A stretch of DNA of 64,000 nt from Desulfobacter sp. (GTDB lineage Bacteria; Desulfobacterota; Desulfobacteria; Desulfobacterales; Desulfobacteraceae). Shown one piece after another: positions 1-9,106 of the stretch. Where the stretch lies: the NCBI GenBank assembly GCA_028768525.1, contig CP054837.1, positions 4,646,001 through 4,710,000 of the forward strand, read 5' to 3'. The position numbers and the translations under genes are program-made. The notes beneath the pieces were generated by a model. That model searched no databases. It saw only the letters and a program-made list of their open reading frames with translations, and had not been told where the DNA came from. The first letter of the stretch is position 1. Each line of letters begins with the position of its first letter.

Positions 1-114
1 ATCTTCTATGAGTATATAAAAAACCAATGATTAACAAATTGATTATTTGGATGGGGCGGGCCGGTTCTATTCTTATTCCAAATTATCGCCGGATTCGTTT
101 AAAGGGGTGGGAAT

Positions 115-1440
115 TTACAGCATCTGTCTGACCTTAAATCCTGTGTATTCAAATCGGGTCTGACGGACATCCCCTTCCGAATCCCGGTAAGAGGTTTTCT
201 GGACCAGGTTCCCATGGGCATCGTAAAGGTACCGGGTCCGCCGGCCGTCTGAACAGTAGGTGTTCTTTTCTGCCAGGGACAGGTCTTCGCGGTATGTGTA
301 AAGGGTTTTTACCGGATATGGGTCCCTGGGATTTTTTATTTCTTCAATCAGCAATCCATTGTCATTATATTTCCGGGCAAATTCATCCTCATCGTGGTCG
401 TAATCATAGGTTTTATCCATCTCCCGGTAGCCGTTGGCAATCTGGACCCGCCGTTTAACCATTTTCCCCTGATCGTCGTACCAATAGGTGTATTTTTTCA
501 GGTCCCCGCCGGTGACCCGGTTTCTTTCTTCTACCTTGAGGTTGTTGTTTTCATCCCAGGTATAAATGGTTTCATAGGAGTGCCTGTCCAGATACCGGCC
601 GGCCAAATACTTTTTTTCAAGTTCATTGACCAGGCGGCCCTGCTGGTCGTAGGTGTACAGGATCCTGGTGTCCAGCTGGTCTTTTCTGTATATGGTTTCT
701 TCAACCCGGTTGCCGTTGCCGTCATACCGGTAATGGTGAGTAAACTGTGGTTTGCCCTTTCTCTGGAATACCTTTTGGATGAGCTGGTTTTTAGGGGTAT
801 AGGTAAACCAGGTTTTTTCCCACCGGCCTTCGGGTTTGATCCAATTTTCTTGGATCAGATTTCCCTTTTCATCATAGGTAAATCGGTGAACCTCTGTTTT
901 GCCCTTTTGTTTTTCTTCTTTCATGGAAACTAGATAGATGGTCCGGTTCAGGACACCATCCTTGAACCGCCCCTGGGGATACCGTTCCAGGTATTCTTTT
1001 GCCCCTTCAAGGGTGGTGGCCGCTTTGGCATAGGCCATTTCAAGAAATCCGCGGACAGCCTTGCTTTGTTTCCCCCTGGGGAATTTTTCAAGATAGGCCC
1101 GGGCGCCTTTGATGGTATTGGCCCGCCTGTAGTACCAGTCCTGGGTGTATTCCTTTTTCAGCACGGCATTGACAGCGATTTTTGCGTCAAACTTCCCTGC
1201 CTTTATCTGCCTGCTAAAATAGCCGGTGCTCTGGTCCTTGTAGGCTTTTTTCACCTCAAGATTGTACTCCCCCGGCGGCAGGATGAATTCAAGGGGCGTA
1301 TCGTAGTAGGTGCCCACAATGTCGCCATTCACGTATACGTCGCTTTCACTTTGATCACTGACCAGTTTAATATAGGCATCCGCGTATGCGGCCGGGGCGT
1401 AAACCAGGATGGCGGCCAGTATATAATTGATTGTTTTCAT
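115..1440 (-). CDS. Exported PEGA / YD-repeat protein, function unknown
   Basis: Predicted exported protein of 441 residues. A hydrophobic signal peptide ending near AAYA (residue 20) is followed by a PEGA-like segment (about 27-75, with DVYVNGD and PPGEYNLEV). Two short repeats follow (YLEKFPRG and YLERYPQG, about 115-155). From about residue 185 to the end there are RHS/YD-type repeats such as YDEKGNLIQE, YDQQGRLVNE and YDAHGNLVQK. AAGGAG lies 8 nt before the ATG. The gene starts 21 nt after the preceding exported protein gene, so the two are probably cotranscribed. YD repeats occur in cell-surface and toxin-shell proteins, but no toxin domain is visible here and the length is far below that of an RHS toxin. 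An envelope or surface role is inferred only; the specific function is unknown. Confidence 0.75.
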   Translation of the reverse strand: MKTINYILAAILVYAPAAYADAYIKLVSDQSESDVYVNGDIVGTYYDTPLEFILPPGEYNLEVKKAYKDQSTGYFSRQIKAGKFDAKIAVNAVLKKEYTQDWYYRRANTIKGARAYLEKFPRGKQSKAVRGFLEMAYAKAATTLEGAKEYLERYPQGRFKDGVLNRTIYLVSMKEEKQKGKTEVHRFTYDEKGNLIQENWIKPEGRWEKTWFTYTPKNQLIQKVFQRKGKPQFTHHYRYDGNGNRVEETIYRKDQLDTRILYTYDQQGRLVNELEKKYLAGRYLDRHSYETIYTWDENNNLKVEERNRVTGGDLKKYTYWYDDQGKMVKRRVQIANGYREMDKTYDYDHDEDEFARKYNDNGLLIEEIKNPRDPYPVKTLYTYREDLSLAEKNTYCSDGRRTRYLYDAHGNLVQKTSYRDSEGDVRQTRFEYTGFKVRQML

Positions 1441-1461
1441 TTCTATGGCTCCTTGGGCTGA

Positions 1462-2592
1462 CTAGTTGTTCAGGTTGCCGTCAAAGGGGATATAGTAGAC
1501 TGCCTTAAAACGGTCAGTGGCGGTGAAATTGAGGTTCAGCAGCTGTTCCAGTTTTGCCACGGGAAGGGAGAGCCCGTATTTTTTCATGATATAGGCCCGG
1601 CAATCCGGCCGGATGGCGGCCCGTTTTTCCTTGAATTCCCTTTGGAGCCGGGGCAGTTCATTCTCCATGGTCTGTTTGGCCTGTCTCACCCGTTCACGCC
1701 TTTTTTCCCGGTAAGCTTTTTCTTTTTTTTCCCTTTTTATTCTCTCTTCCCGGGTTTCCCCCAGGTGCTCCGCCGTCAGGTGAAAGCCGCGGCGGCCTTC
1801 TTCCACCCGGATATAATATTGGCCGCATGCATTGATGATGAATGCCCTGATATCCGCATCTGCTTTTTTAAGATCCGCTTCAGCGGCCGGGGCCTCCATT
1901 TTTGCAAATTTTTTAAAGGGGTCCGCTTTTTTGGCCTTTGGCGCTTTTTGGTTTTCAATCCATTGGATTATTGGATTGAAATTAAAATCAACCCGGGCGG
2001 AGGTGCCGAGGGGAATCATCTGAATCCCCTGCTGCATTCTCTGTTTTGCCTGCTTTTCCGGCAGAAACTGCTGGGAAAATCCCTGGTTGTCCCGGTAGAG
2101 CCATTGATCCCATTGGGGTGAGCCCGGGACATTATAGCTGAGGTATTTTTCCTTGTCGGCCGGCGGCAGCCCTTTGGCCGAATGGATGCCGCCGAAATAG
2201 ACATCCGCCATGGCCCCTAAATTGATATCCATAAACAGATTGGCGCCCAGGTGTGCTTTGATTTCTGCATCCATGACGGTGATTTTTTTTATAATCCGGG
2301 AGGGGATCTGAAAGGTTTTATCCTTGTAGCGGGCCTCATAGGTCTTCTGGTCCGGAATGACGACCATTCCCCGGCCGTCTACCACCGGTTCCCCCATGAG
2401 GAGGGAAACGGACCAGACCATATAGACGGCACCTTTATTGTGCAGGACATCAAGGTGCAGGGGGGCATCCCCTGTTTTAATGCCGGTGATGATGCAGTCT
2501 CCCCCGAAATCAGGCGCCGCCGACGATAGAGAGGTAAAACAGAGCAGTATACAGCTAATGATGCCGGCCGGCAGCCATTTCCCAACCCTCAT
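1462..2592 (-). CDS. Exported protein with charged coiled-coil segment, function unknown
   Basis: A 376-residue protein with an N-terminal signal peptide (hydrophobic stretch about 8-25, cleavage near SSA-APD). The middle part is mixed and hydrophilic. Around 215-250 it is rich in Lys, Ala and Glu (KAPKAKKADPFKKFAK). From about 285 to 335 it is an Arg/Lys/Glu-rich stretch likely to form a coiled coil (EERIKREKKEKAYREKRRE). I recognise no domain. It is the first gene of a two-gene unit with the PEGA/YD protein, 21 nt apart, so a shared envelope function is plausible. The ATG is preceded only by a weak AAGGG, so the start could be slightly off. The reading frame is long, uninterrupted and codes for a coherent exported protein. 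Confidence 0.7.
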   Translation of the reverse strand: MRVGKWLPAGIISCILLCFTSLSSAAPDFGGDCIITGIKTGDAPLHLDVLHNKGAVYMVWSVSLLMGEPVVDGRGMVVIPDQKTYEARYKDKTFQIPSRIIKKITVMDAEIKAHLGANLFMDINLGAMADVYFGGIHSAKGLPPADKEKYLSYNVPGSPQWDQWLYRDNQGFSQQFLPEKQAKQRMQQGIQMIPLGTSARVDFNFNPIIQWIENQKAPKAKKADPFKKFAKMEAPAAEADLKKADADIRAFIINACGQYYIRVEEGRRGFHLTAEHLGETREERIKREKKEKAYREKRRERVRQAKQTMENELPRLQREFKEKRAAIRPDCRAYIMKKYGLSLPVAKLEQLLNLNFTATDRFKAVYYIPFDGNLNN

Positions 2593-2703
2593 TCATTAAA
2601 CCCTTATGATGTCCTCATAATTCAGACCGTTTAAAAAAATGAGAGTCTACTATCGGCCTTTTTTATTGTCAATTGATTCTTGGGAGAAGGAAAGAGAGGT
2701 GTG

Positions 2704-2736
2704 AAAAACGCCCGGAAGAGGGGGCTCTTCCGGGCG
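2704..2736 (-). terminator. Rho-independent terminator of the liv operon
   Basis: A perfect 12-bp stem (CGCCCGGAAGAG with CTCTTCCGGGCG) closes a 4-nt loop. On the minus strand it is followed by TTTTT. It sits about 30 nt after the livF stop codon and would end the liv transcript. On the plus strand it lacks a good T-run. Confidence 0.9.
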
Positions 2737-2764
2737 TCTGTATCTTGATCTTGAAGGGCGGGGA

Positions 2765-3469
2765 TCAGGCCCCGAGATAGGCCTTTTTCACCTCGGGATC
2801 GGCGATGAGGTCCTGGCCCGTGCCTTCCAGCACAATGGAGCCCACCTCAAGCACGTAGGCATAGTCCGAGATGTTCAGGGCGGCAAAGGCGTTCTGTTCC
2901 ACCAGAAGCACGGATTTGCCCTCTTTGTTCACCTGCCGGATGATGTCGAAGACCTCCTTTATCAGCTTGGGGGCCAGCCCCAGGGAGGGTTCGTCCAATA
3001 GGATGATTTCAGGCGAGCTCATCAGGGCCCGGCCCACGGCCAGCATCTGCTGCTCGCCGCCGGAAAGAGTCCCGCCCTTCTGGGTGATCCGTTCCCGCAG
3101 CCGGGGAAAGAGGTCGATGACCATTTCGATGTCACGGGCGATCCCTTCCTTGTCGGACCGGGTATAGGCGCCCAGCATCAGGTTTTCCCGCACCGAAAGG
3201 TGTGGGAAGATCCGCCGGCCTTCAGGTGACATGACGATGTTCTTGGCCACCACCTCCTCCGGGGCCATGCCGGTGATATCGGTGCCCTTGTAGGTGATTT
3301 TTCCCCCGCTGGTTTTCACCAGGCCTGCGATGGAACGGAGCAGGCTGGATTTGCCGGCGCCGTTGGCCCCGATGAGGGTGACGATTTTACCTTCGGGGAT
3401 GGATACGCTGATCCCCTTGAGGGCGTGGATCCCCCCGTAATGGACATGGATTTTTTCTACATTCAGCAT
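2765..3469 (-). CDS. livF: Branched-chain amino acid ABC transporter ATP-binding protein LivF
   Basis: One of two ATPases that power high-affinity uptake of leucine, isoleucine and valine (or related amino acids) through LivHM. The 234 residues match the usual LivF length. Walker A is GANGAGKSS near residue 35, the ABC signature LSGGEQQMLAVGRAL is near 135, and Walker B ILLDEPSLGLAP is near 155, followed by the switch His region LLVEQN. The start shares a base with the livG stop (TAATG), indicating translational coupling. It is the last gene of the operon, ahead of a strong terminator. The family assignment is firm. The actual substrate cannot be read from the ATPase. Confidence 0.95.
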   Translation of the reverse strand: MLNVEKIHVHYGGIHALKGISVSIPEGKIVTLIGANGAGKSSLLRSIAGLVKTSGGKITYKGTDITGMAPEEVVAKNIVMSPEGRRIFPHLSVRENLMLGAYTRSDKEGIARDIEMVIDLFPRLRERITQKGGTLSGGEQQMLAVGRALMSSPEIILLDEPSLGLAPKLIKEVFDIIRQVNKEGKSVLLVEQNAFAALNISDYAYVLEVGSIVLEGTGQDLIADPEVKKAYLGA

Positions 3470-4245
3470 TAGGCAATCTCCTCTCCAAGATAGGCTTCAA
3501 TCACCTTGGGGTTGGACTGGATATCTTCGGGGGCTCCTTCGGCAATGGTCACCCCGTAGTCGATGACCCAGATTTTTTCACAGATCTCCATGACCAGTTT
3601 CATATCATGCTCGATGAGCAGGATGGTGAGGTCGAATTCTTCCCGGATTCTCCGGATGAACCGGACCAGGTCCCGGGTTTCGTTGGGGTTCATGCCGGCG
3701 GCGGGCTCGTCCAGGAGCAGGAACGAGGGCTCCGTGGCCAGGGCCCGGGCAATCTCCAGCCGGCGCTGGGCCCCGTAGGGAAGCGACACGGCGTTTTCAT
3801 GGGCGTGTTCCTTCAGTCCCACGGTGTCCAGCAGTTCCAGGGCCCGCTCCCGGGTGATCTTGTCTTCCTTGAAATAGGCGGGCAGACTGAGCACCGCATG
3901 GAGCCAGCCGGTCTTCTGCCGGATAAAGGCCCCCAGCATGACATTTTCAAGGACGGTGGCGTTCTTGAACAGCCGGATGTTCTGGAAGGTCCTGGCGATG
4001 CCGGCCCGGCAGACCTTGTGGGGGGGGATTCCTGCCATGCTTTTGCCGTTGAGCAGCACCCGGCCCTCGGTGGGCTGGTAGAATCCGGTGATCATGTTGA
4101 AACAGGTGGTCTTGCCCGCGCCGTTGGGGCCGATGAGTCCGGCAATGCTGCCCTTTTCAATGGCTGCATTGAAATTGTCCACGGCGGTGAGGCCGCCGAA
4201 CCGTATGGTCAGGTTTTCGGTCTGAAGGGCGTATTCCTTAGTCAT
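3469..4245 (-). CDS. livG: Branched-chain amino acid ABC transporter ATP-binding protein LivG
   Basis: Second ATPase of the Liv importer, 258 residues. Walker A is GPNGAGKTT near residue 40. The LivG-type insertion has FQNIRLFKNATVLENVMLG. The signature region is LPYGAQRRLEIARALA and Walker B is FLLLDEPAAGMNP, with ILLIEHDM as the switch region. The stop overlaps livF and the start overlaps the livM stop, both as TAATG, so the ATPases and permease are made from one message with coupled translation. LivG proteins typically carry the C-terminal VIEAYLGEE extension seen here. Confidence 0.95.
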   Translation of the reverse strand: MTKEYALQTENLTIRFGGLTAVDNFNAAIEKGSIAGLIGPNGAGKTTCFNMITGFYQPTEGRVLLNGKSMAGIPPHKVCRAGIARTFQNIRLFKNATVLENVMLGAFIRQKTGWLHAVLSLPAYFKEDKITRERALELLDTVGLKEHAHENAVSLPYGAQRRLEIARALATEPSFLLLDEPAAGMNPNETRDLVRFIRRIREEFDLTILLIEHDMKLVMEICEKIWVIDYGVTIAEGAPEDIQSNPKVIEAYLGEEIA

Positions 4246-5318
4246 TAGCGCACCTCCTTGCTTTTATTTGACTGGCCTTTTTTGAACAGGCCCAGGAACC
4301 AGGCCCAGGAAAATTCCCGCATGCCCATGACCCCCTCCTGCTTGAAGAGGATGATGAATACCAGGGCCATGGAAAATACCAGCATGCGCATGCCCGGGAT
4401 GCCGCTGATCTCAAACCCGCCGAAACTCATGGGGTTTTCAACGAACCGCAGCCATTCCAAAAGCGCCGTGATGCCGATGCCGCCGATGATGGATCCGGTG
4501 ATGGAGCCCAGGCCTCCGGCCACAACGATCATGAGGATGTTGAAGGTGAGGATGAACAAAAACATCTTGGGGTCGATGGTGGTCAGAAGACTGGCCAGCA
4601 GGGCTCCGCCGATGCCGGCGAAAAAGGCGCCCATGGCGAATGAGACCATCTTGTGGCCGAAGACGTTGATGCCCATGGACTGGGCCGCGGTCTCGTCATC
4701 CCGGATGGCCTTGAGGGTGTTGCCGAAGTTGGATCTGACCACCCTTGTGATGAAATAAATGGTGATGAGCAGCCACCCGTAGTTCCACCAGATGGTGGCG
4801 TAGTCCGGGATGCCCTTGAATCCCAGGGCCCCGTTGGTCACCCTGGGGATATTGGTGGCCACGATGCGGATGATCTCGGCAAACCCCAGGGTGGCGATGC
4901 CCAGGTAGTCGCCGCCCAGCCGCAGCACGGGAAAACCGATGATGATGCCGGCAATGGCCGCCATCACCCCGCCCAGGAATACAGCCACAAAAAAGGGCGC
5001 CTGGGAGTTCTGGATGATGGGGTAGGCCTCTTCCAGGAGGAAGAGCATTTCCTTCTGGGCCGGGGGCATGATGAGGATGGAGCAGGTGTAGGCGCCGATA
5101 GCCATGAACCCGGCATGACCCAGGGAAAACATCCCGGTGAACCCGTAAATCAGGTTGAGGCTCAGGGCCAGGATGGTATTCACGGCGATGAGGTTGAGGA
5201 TCTGGATCTGGTATCCGTCGGCAAACTTTTCGGCCAGGAACAAAAATAAAATCAGGACCAGGACGGCACAGAAGGTAAGCATGTGCCGGGTCGCTGCTGA
5301 AGGCTGTGTGGTTTTCAT
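4245..5318 (-). CDS. livM: Branched-chain amino acid ABC transporter permease LivM
   Basis: Inner-membrane permease of 357 residues with about ten predicted hydrophobic helices. It pairs with LivH to form the channel of the importer. Family landmarks include LSLNLIYGFTGMFSLGHAGFMAIGAY near residues 50-75 (read in two parts), the cytoplasmic coupling segment AIRDDETAAQSMGINV, and a late hydrophobic segment with GGLGSITGSIIGG. Its ATG overlaps the livH stop as ATGA. The C-terminus is basic and polar, as usual for a cytoplasmic tail. Role and family are clear from sequence and operon order. Confidence 0.95.
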   Translation of the reverse strand: MKTTQPSAATRHMLTFCAVLVLILFLFLAEKFADGYQIQILNLIAVNTILALSLNLIYGFTGMFSLGHAGFMAIGAYTCSILIMPPAQKEMLFLLEEAYPIIQNSQAPFFVAVFLGGVMAAIAGIIIGFPVLRLGGDYLGIATLGFAEIIRIVATNIPRVTNGALGFKGIPDYATIWWNYGWLLITIYFITRVVRSNFGNTLKAIRDDETAAQSMGINVFGHKMVSFAMGAFFAGIGGALLASLLTTIDPKMFLFILTFNILMIVVAGGLGSITGSIIGGIGITALLEWLRFVENPMSFGGFEISGIPGMRMLVFSMALVFIILFKQEGVMGMREFSWAWFLGLFKKGQSNKSKEVR

Positions 5319-6208
5319 ATCTTGTCCTCCAGTTTTTCACCCATGAGTCCGGTGGGCTTGATGAGCAGAATCAGGATCAGCAGGACAAAGGCGAATGCGT
5401 CCCTGTATCCGGCAAGATCGGGAAAAAAGGCCACGATCATGATTTCCATGAATCCCAGCATGGTGCCGCCGATCACCGCCCCCTGGATGGAGCCGATGCC
5501 GCCGATGACGGCTGCGATAAAGGCCTTGAATCCGGGGATGACGCCCATGATGGGCTGGATCTGGGGATAGCGCAGGGACCACATGATCCCCGAGGCTGCG
5601 GCCAGGGCCGACCCGATGCCGAAGGTCAGTGCGATTACCCGGTTGACCTTCACGCCCATGAGCCGGCTGGTCTCAATGTCCTTGGAAATGGCCCGCATGC
5701 CCAGGCCCGCCTTGGTCCTATAGACAATGTAGAGCAGGGCCAGCATGAGCAGGATGGACATGATGGGCACCACAATGGTCAGGGGCAGGATGCGCACTTC
5801 CCCCCAGATAATAATATTTTCCAGCCATTCGGGGCGGTAGACCTCCCGGGGGATGGCGCCGAAGACCACGATGGCAAAGTTCTGGAGGAAAAAGGAAACG
5901 CCGATGGCCGAGATCAGGGCCGAGATGCGGGGGGCGTCCCGCAGCGGCTTATAGGCCACACGGTCCACGCCGATGCCCACAAAACTGGTCAGGGCAATGG
6001 CGCAGATCAGCGCAATGGCCCAGGGCAGGTGGAAGAGGGTGGTCCCCCAGAATACAAAATAGGCAGCCAGCATGAAAATCTCGCCGTGGGCAAAGTTGAT
6101 CAGCCGGAGGATACCGTAAACCATGGTGTACCCGATGGCGATCAAAGCGTAGAGGCTGCCGAGTGTCAAACCGTTCAGCATGTGCTGAACGAACATGGAC
6201 GTACTCAT
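5315..6208 (-). CDS. livH: Branched-chain amino acid ABC transporter permease LivH
   Basis: Inner-membrane permease of 297 residues, partner of LivM. The N-terminus LNGLTLGSLYALIAIGYT and the following INFAHGEIFMLAAY are typical of LivH, as are RAISKDIETSRLMGV and VIGGIGSIQGAVIGG near the C-terminus. It begins the tightly packed livHMGF block. It lies 190 nt after the binding-protein gene livK, from which it is separated by a strong stem-loop. That arrangement suggests less permease than binding protein is produced from a shared transcript. Confidence 0.95.
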   Translation of the reverse strand: MSTSMFVQHMLNGLTLGSLYALIAIGYTMVYGILRLINFAHGEIFMLAAYFVFWGTTLFHLPWAIALICAIALTSFVGIGVDRVAYKPLRDAPRISALISAIGVSFFLQNFAIVVFGAIPREVYRPEWLENIIIWGEVRILPLTIVVPIMSILLMLALLYIVYRTKAGLGMRAISKDIETSRLMGVKVNRVIALTFGIGSALAAASGIMWSLRYPQIQPIMGVIPGFKAFIAAVIGGIGSIQGAVIGGTMLGFMEIMIVAFFPDLAGYRDAFAFVLLILILLIKPTGLMGEKLEDKI

Positions 6209-6310
6209 ATTAAAACTCCAATCCTAATATCAATTTTTAACTATTAATTAAGGATGATGAATGCTTAAGTCAGGTAAGGGGAACGGAAATCAACAAGATC
6301 GCAGATACAG

Positions 6311-6345
6311 GTCAGCGGGCAGGCTGATGCAGCCTGTCCGCTGAC
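6311..6345 (-). other. Stable stem-loop between livK and livH
   Basis: A 15-bp hairpin (GTCAGCGGGCAGGCT pairing with AGCCTGTCCGCTGAC, with one G-U pair and a 5-nt loop) lies 53 nt after the livK stop and 103 nt before livH. No T-run follows on the minus strand, so it is more likely an mRNA 3'-end stabiliser or processing or partial-termination site than a full terminator. This would fit the excess of binding protein over permease usual in such operons. Confidence 0.7.
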
Positions 6346-6397
6346 TGTTGGGCACTTCAATAACTTATCCGTTCCGGCCCGGGACTATCCCCTTGGG

Positions 6398-7528
6398 TTA
6401 GATAGCGGGCTGGATGGCGCCGGCATAGGTTTTCTTGCCGTCCTTGATCTGAACGATACCAACGGGCTTTTCAGCGTCGTGGGTGGCGTTGATGGTGGTG
6501 GAACCGGTAACGCCTTCAAAATCCTTGGTGGCGGCCAGGGCTTTGGCGATGGCTTTGGGATCGTCGGAGCCGGCACGTTTGATGGCGTCCATGATGATCA
6601 TGTAGGCATCATAACCCAGGGCGGCGTTAACGTTGGGATCTTTTTCAGGATGTTCGGTTTTCCAGTCTTCGGTGAACTTGGCAGCAACCGGGTTCATGTC
6701 CTTCATGCTGGGATCGTAGGGAAAGGTGGTGTGGAAGAAACCTTCAACGGATTTTCCGCCGATCTCAACAATTTTGGGGTTGTCCATGGCATCGCCGCCC
6801 ATGACGGCAAAGTTGGCACCCAGCTCCTGGACTTGCTTCATGATGATGGCACCTTCGGCAAAGTAGGAGGGGATGAACAGAACATCGGGTTTTTTGGAGA
6901 TGATTTCGGTGAGCTGTGCAGTGAAATCCTGGTCGCCGGTCTGGTACTTGAGGGAAGCCACGACTTCGCCGCCCACTTTTTTGAAGGCTTTTTTGAAGAA
7001 GGAGGCCAGGCCAACAGAGTAGTCGGAAGAGAGGTCAACCAGCAGGGCAGCGCGTTTCAGGCCCTTTTCCTTGAAGGCGTAAGTGGCGGCGCCGGCACCC
7101 TGGAAGGGGTCGATGAAGCAGACCCTGAAGATGTATTCTTTGCCCATGGTGACAAGCGGATTGGTGCAGGAGGTGCCCACCATGGGGACTTTGGCTTTTT
7201 CAGCCACTTCGCCGCCGGCCATGGCCAGGGAAGACCCGTAGGTGCCGATGATGGCGTTTACTTTTTCTTTGGAGATAAGGCGTTTTACCGCGTTGGCGGA
7301 TTCAACCTTATCGGATTTGTTGTCAACAACGAACAGCTCTACTTTTTTGCCCATGATTTCAGGCATGGCTTTTTTGGCCATTTCAACGCCTTCAAGTTCC
7401 AGCTGGCCGCCAAAGGCGTTGCCGCCGGTCAGGGGCAGGAACACGCCGATCTTAACGGTTTGGGCCTGGGCGCAGGTGGCAAAGGCCGCAATCGCCAGGG
7501 CAAGGATGGTCATGGTGAGTTTCTTCAT
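6398..7528 (-). CDS. livK: Branched-chain amino acid periplasmic binding protein LivK-type
   Basis: Periplasmic substrate-binding protein (376 residues) of the Liv importer. The signal peptide runs to about residue 23 (MKKLTMTILALAIAAFATC, cleavage near AQAQ). The mature part begins TVKIGVFLPLTGGNAFGG, the standard peripla_BP_6 opening. The family segments VNAIIGTYGSS, VPMVGTSCTNPLVT and VNAALGYDAYMIIMDAIKRAG are all present. I chose this ATG rather than the in-frame one 63 nt upstream because AAAGGAG precedes it and the signal peptide starts here. It lies about 120 nt after the SHMT-like gene and heads livHMGF. The binding pocket may fit Leu/Ile/Val or other amino acids; specificity is not readable. 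Confidence 0.93.
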   Translation of the reverse strand: MKKLTMTILALAIAAFATCAQAQTVKIGVFLPLTGGNAFGGQLELEGVEMAKKAMPEIMGKKVELFVVDNKSDKVESANAVKRLISKEKVNAIIGTYGSSLAMAGGEVAEKAKVPMVGTSCTNPLVTMGKEYIFRVCFIDPFQGAGAATYAFKEKGLKRAALLVDLSSDYSVGLASFFKKAFKKVGGEVVASLKYQTGDQDFTAQLTEIISKKPDVLFIPSYFAEGAIIMKQVQELGANFAVMGGDAMDNPKIVEIGGKSVEGFFHTTFPYDPSMKDMNPVAAKFTEDWKTEHPEKDPNVNAALGYDAYMIIMDAIKRAGSDDPKAIAKALAATKDFEGVTGSTTINATHDAEKPVGIVQIKDGKKTYAGAIQPAI

Positions 7529-7647
7529 CTTAACTTTCTCCTTTGTGTTGTTTTTCCATTCCAAATTCCGCTGAAAAACCGATGCAGCCAACTACACAGA
7601 AACCGCTCCAGACCAACTTCGGAAACGCTATTTTACGCTTCGGCGAA

Positions 7648-8892
7648 TCAGGCATTCCGGTGTACTGGAAATGCCCTGCAAAGTTCCAACACCTTTTGTT
7701 CAGCTCTTTCAACTACTTCTTTATTATTTCCCCGGTTCATCATGATCTCGTCCATGAGACCGGCAACTTCCTTCATCTGGGGTTTTCCCATCCCCCTTGC
7801 AGCCGTGGCGCCGCTGCCCAGGCGGATGCCGCTGACCCGTCCCGGCCGTCCCGCATCCCGGGGCACCACATTCCGGTTCAAAATAATCCCGGCGGACTCA
7901 AGGGCCTTTTCGGCGTCTTTCCCGGACATCCCTTTGGATTCAAGGTCCAGGATTACTTGGTGGTTATCCGTTCCCCCGGTCACCACGGCGTAGCCTTTTT
8001 GTTCAAATTCTTCAGATAAAGCCTTAGCGTTTTCCAGGGTTTTTCTCTGAATGTCAATAAAATTTTCACTTTGGGCCAATTTAAAGCTTAAGGCCTTGGC
8101 CGCAATCATATTTACGGCGGATGTCCCCTGGCAGCCGGGAAAGACCGCCCGGTCCACACGGGGCCCGAATTCCTCCCGGCAGAGGATCACCCCGCCCCGG
8201 CATCCCATCATGGTTTTGTAGCAGGTAAAGGTGACAAAATCGCAGTGGGGCAGGGGGCTGGGAATCACCCCGGCCGCCACCAGTCCGGCCAGGTGGGCGA
8301 TGTCCGCCATGAGCAGCGCCCCCACTTCCCTTGCGATCCCGGCCATGGTTTCATAATCGATGAGCCGGGGATAGGAGGAGGCGCCGGCCACGATCATTTT
8401 TGGCCGGATGGCCAGGGCCATATCCCGGATCTGGCCGTAATCTAAGAGGCCGGTTTCCGGATCCACGGTATAATGGGAAAAATCAAAGCATTTGCTGGTC
8501 ATTGAGGCCGAATGGCCGTGGGAAAGGTGCCCCCCGTGGGGCAGGCTCATGGAGAGGATTTTGTCACCCGTTTCAAGGACTGAGAAATAGACGGCCAGGT
8601 TGGCCGAGGTCCCGCTGTGGGGCTGGACATTGGCGTATTCGGCCTTGAACAGGGCCTTTGCCCGTTCCACGGCCAGCTCCTCCACCCGGTCCGCATGGAC
8701 GCACCCGGCATGGAACCTGTTGCCGGGGTAGCCCTCAATGGTCTTGGTGTTGAAGGCCGAGCCCATGGCTTCCATGATGGACGGCGGGGAATGGTTTTCG
8801 GCCGCAATGAGGTCCAGGGTGTCTTCCAGCCGGGCCTCCTCCGCCCGTACCAGTTGCGCAAGTCTCGGATCGTCCTGTTCAAGATACCCCAT
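7648..8892 (-). CDS. Divergent serine hydroxymethyltransferase-like PLP enzyme
   Basis: Fold-type I PLP enzyme of 414 residues, close to the length of GlyA (about 417). Much of the SHMT core is kept: GTSANLAVYF, GGHLSHG (His122), DIAHLAGLVAAGV (His200), the Schiff-base Lys226 and SGIR near the C-terminus. Several catalytic positions differ from canonical SHMT. The lysine loop TTTTHKTLxGPRGG is TFTCYKTMMGCRGG here (His to Tyr, Pro to Cys). The Tyr before EGYPG is replaced (TKTIEGYPG), and the following RYYGG is RFHAG. It may therefore not be the housekeeping folate enzyme. The start is set by a perfect AAAGGAGG 5 nt before the ATG. It lies upstream of livKHMGF on the same strand, 119 nt away. 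Confidence 0.8.
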   Translation of the reverse strand: MGYLEQDDPRLAQLVRAEEARLEDTLDLIAAENHSPPSIMEAMGSAFNTKTIEGYPGNRFHAGCVHADRVEELAVERAKALFKAEYANVQPHSGTSANLAVYFSVLETGDKILSMSLPHGGHLSHGHSASMTSKCFDFSHYTVDPETGLLDYGQIRDMALAIRPKMIVAGASSYPRLIDYETMAGIAREVGALLMADIAHLAGLVAAGVIPSPLPHCDFVTFTCYKTMMGCRGGVILCREEFGPRVDRAVFPGCQGTSAVNMIAAKALSFKLAQSENFIDIQRKTLENAKALSEEFEQKGYAVVTGGTDNHQVILDLESKGMSGKDAEKALESAGIILNRNVVPRDAGRPGRVSGIRLGSGATAARGMGKPQMKEVAGLMDEIMMNRGNNKEVVERAEQKVLELCRAFPVHRNA

Positions 8893-8990
8893 AACCGCCT
8901 CCTTTAAGCTAAAGTCCATTCCCCTGACCGCAGCAAATCCCGGTGATTTGTACGTCAAATTACAGACAATTAATCAAATTGCCGGCCGTT

Positions 8991-9019
8991 ATTTAAAATG
9001 GGAAAAATGCTTTTGTCAA
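8991..9019 (-). promoter_or_regulatory. Sigma-70-type promoter for the SHMT-like gene and possibly liv operon
   Basis: On the minus strand a TTGACA -35 box (9014-9019) is followed after 17 nt by TTAAAT as -10 (8991-8996). This is about 100 nt before the SHMT-like start codon. The match is good at -35 and moderate at -10. Confidence 0.55.
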
Positions 9020-9106
9020 GCAGAACAAAAAATAAACCCGGGGCCGGCGCATATCCGTTTTACCAGGCAGCATCCTTCCACTTGACAGCCGGTGGCGGCA
9101 GGTGGC

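Noticed and set aside
6479..7993. 504-codon open frame on the plus strand
   Set aside because: Runs antisense across livK and into the SHMT-like gene; Gly/Phe-rich composition typical of a shadow frame.
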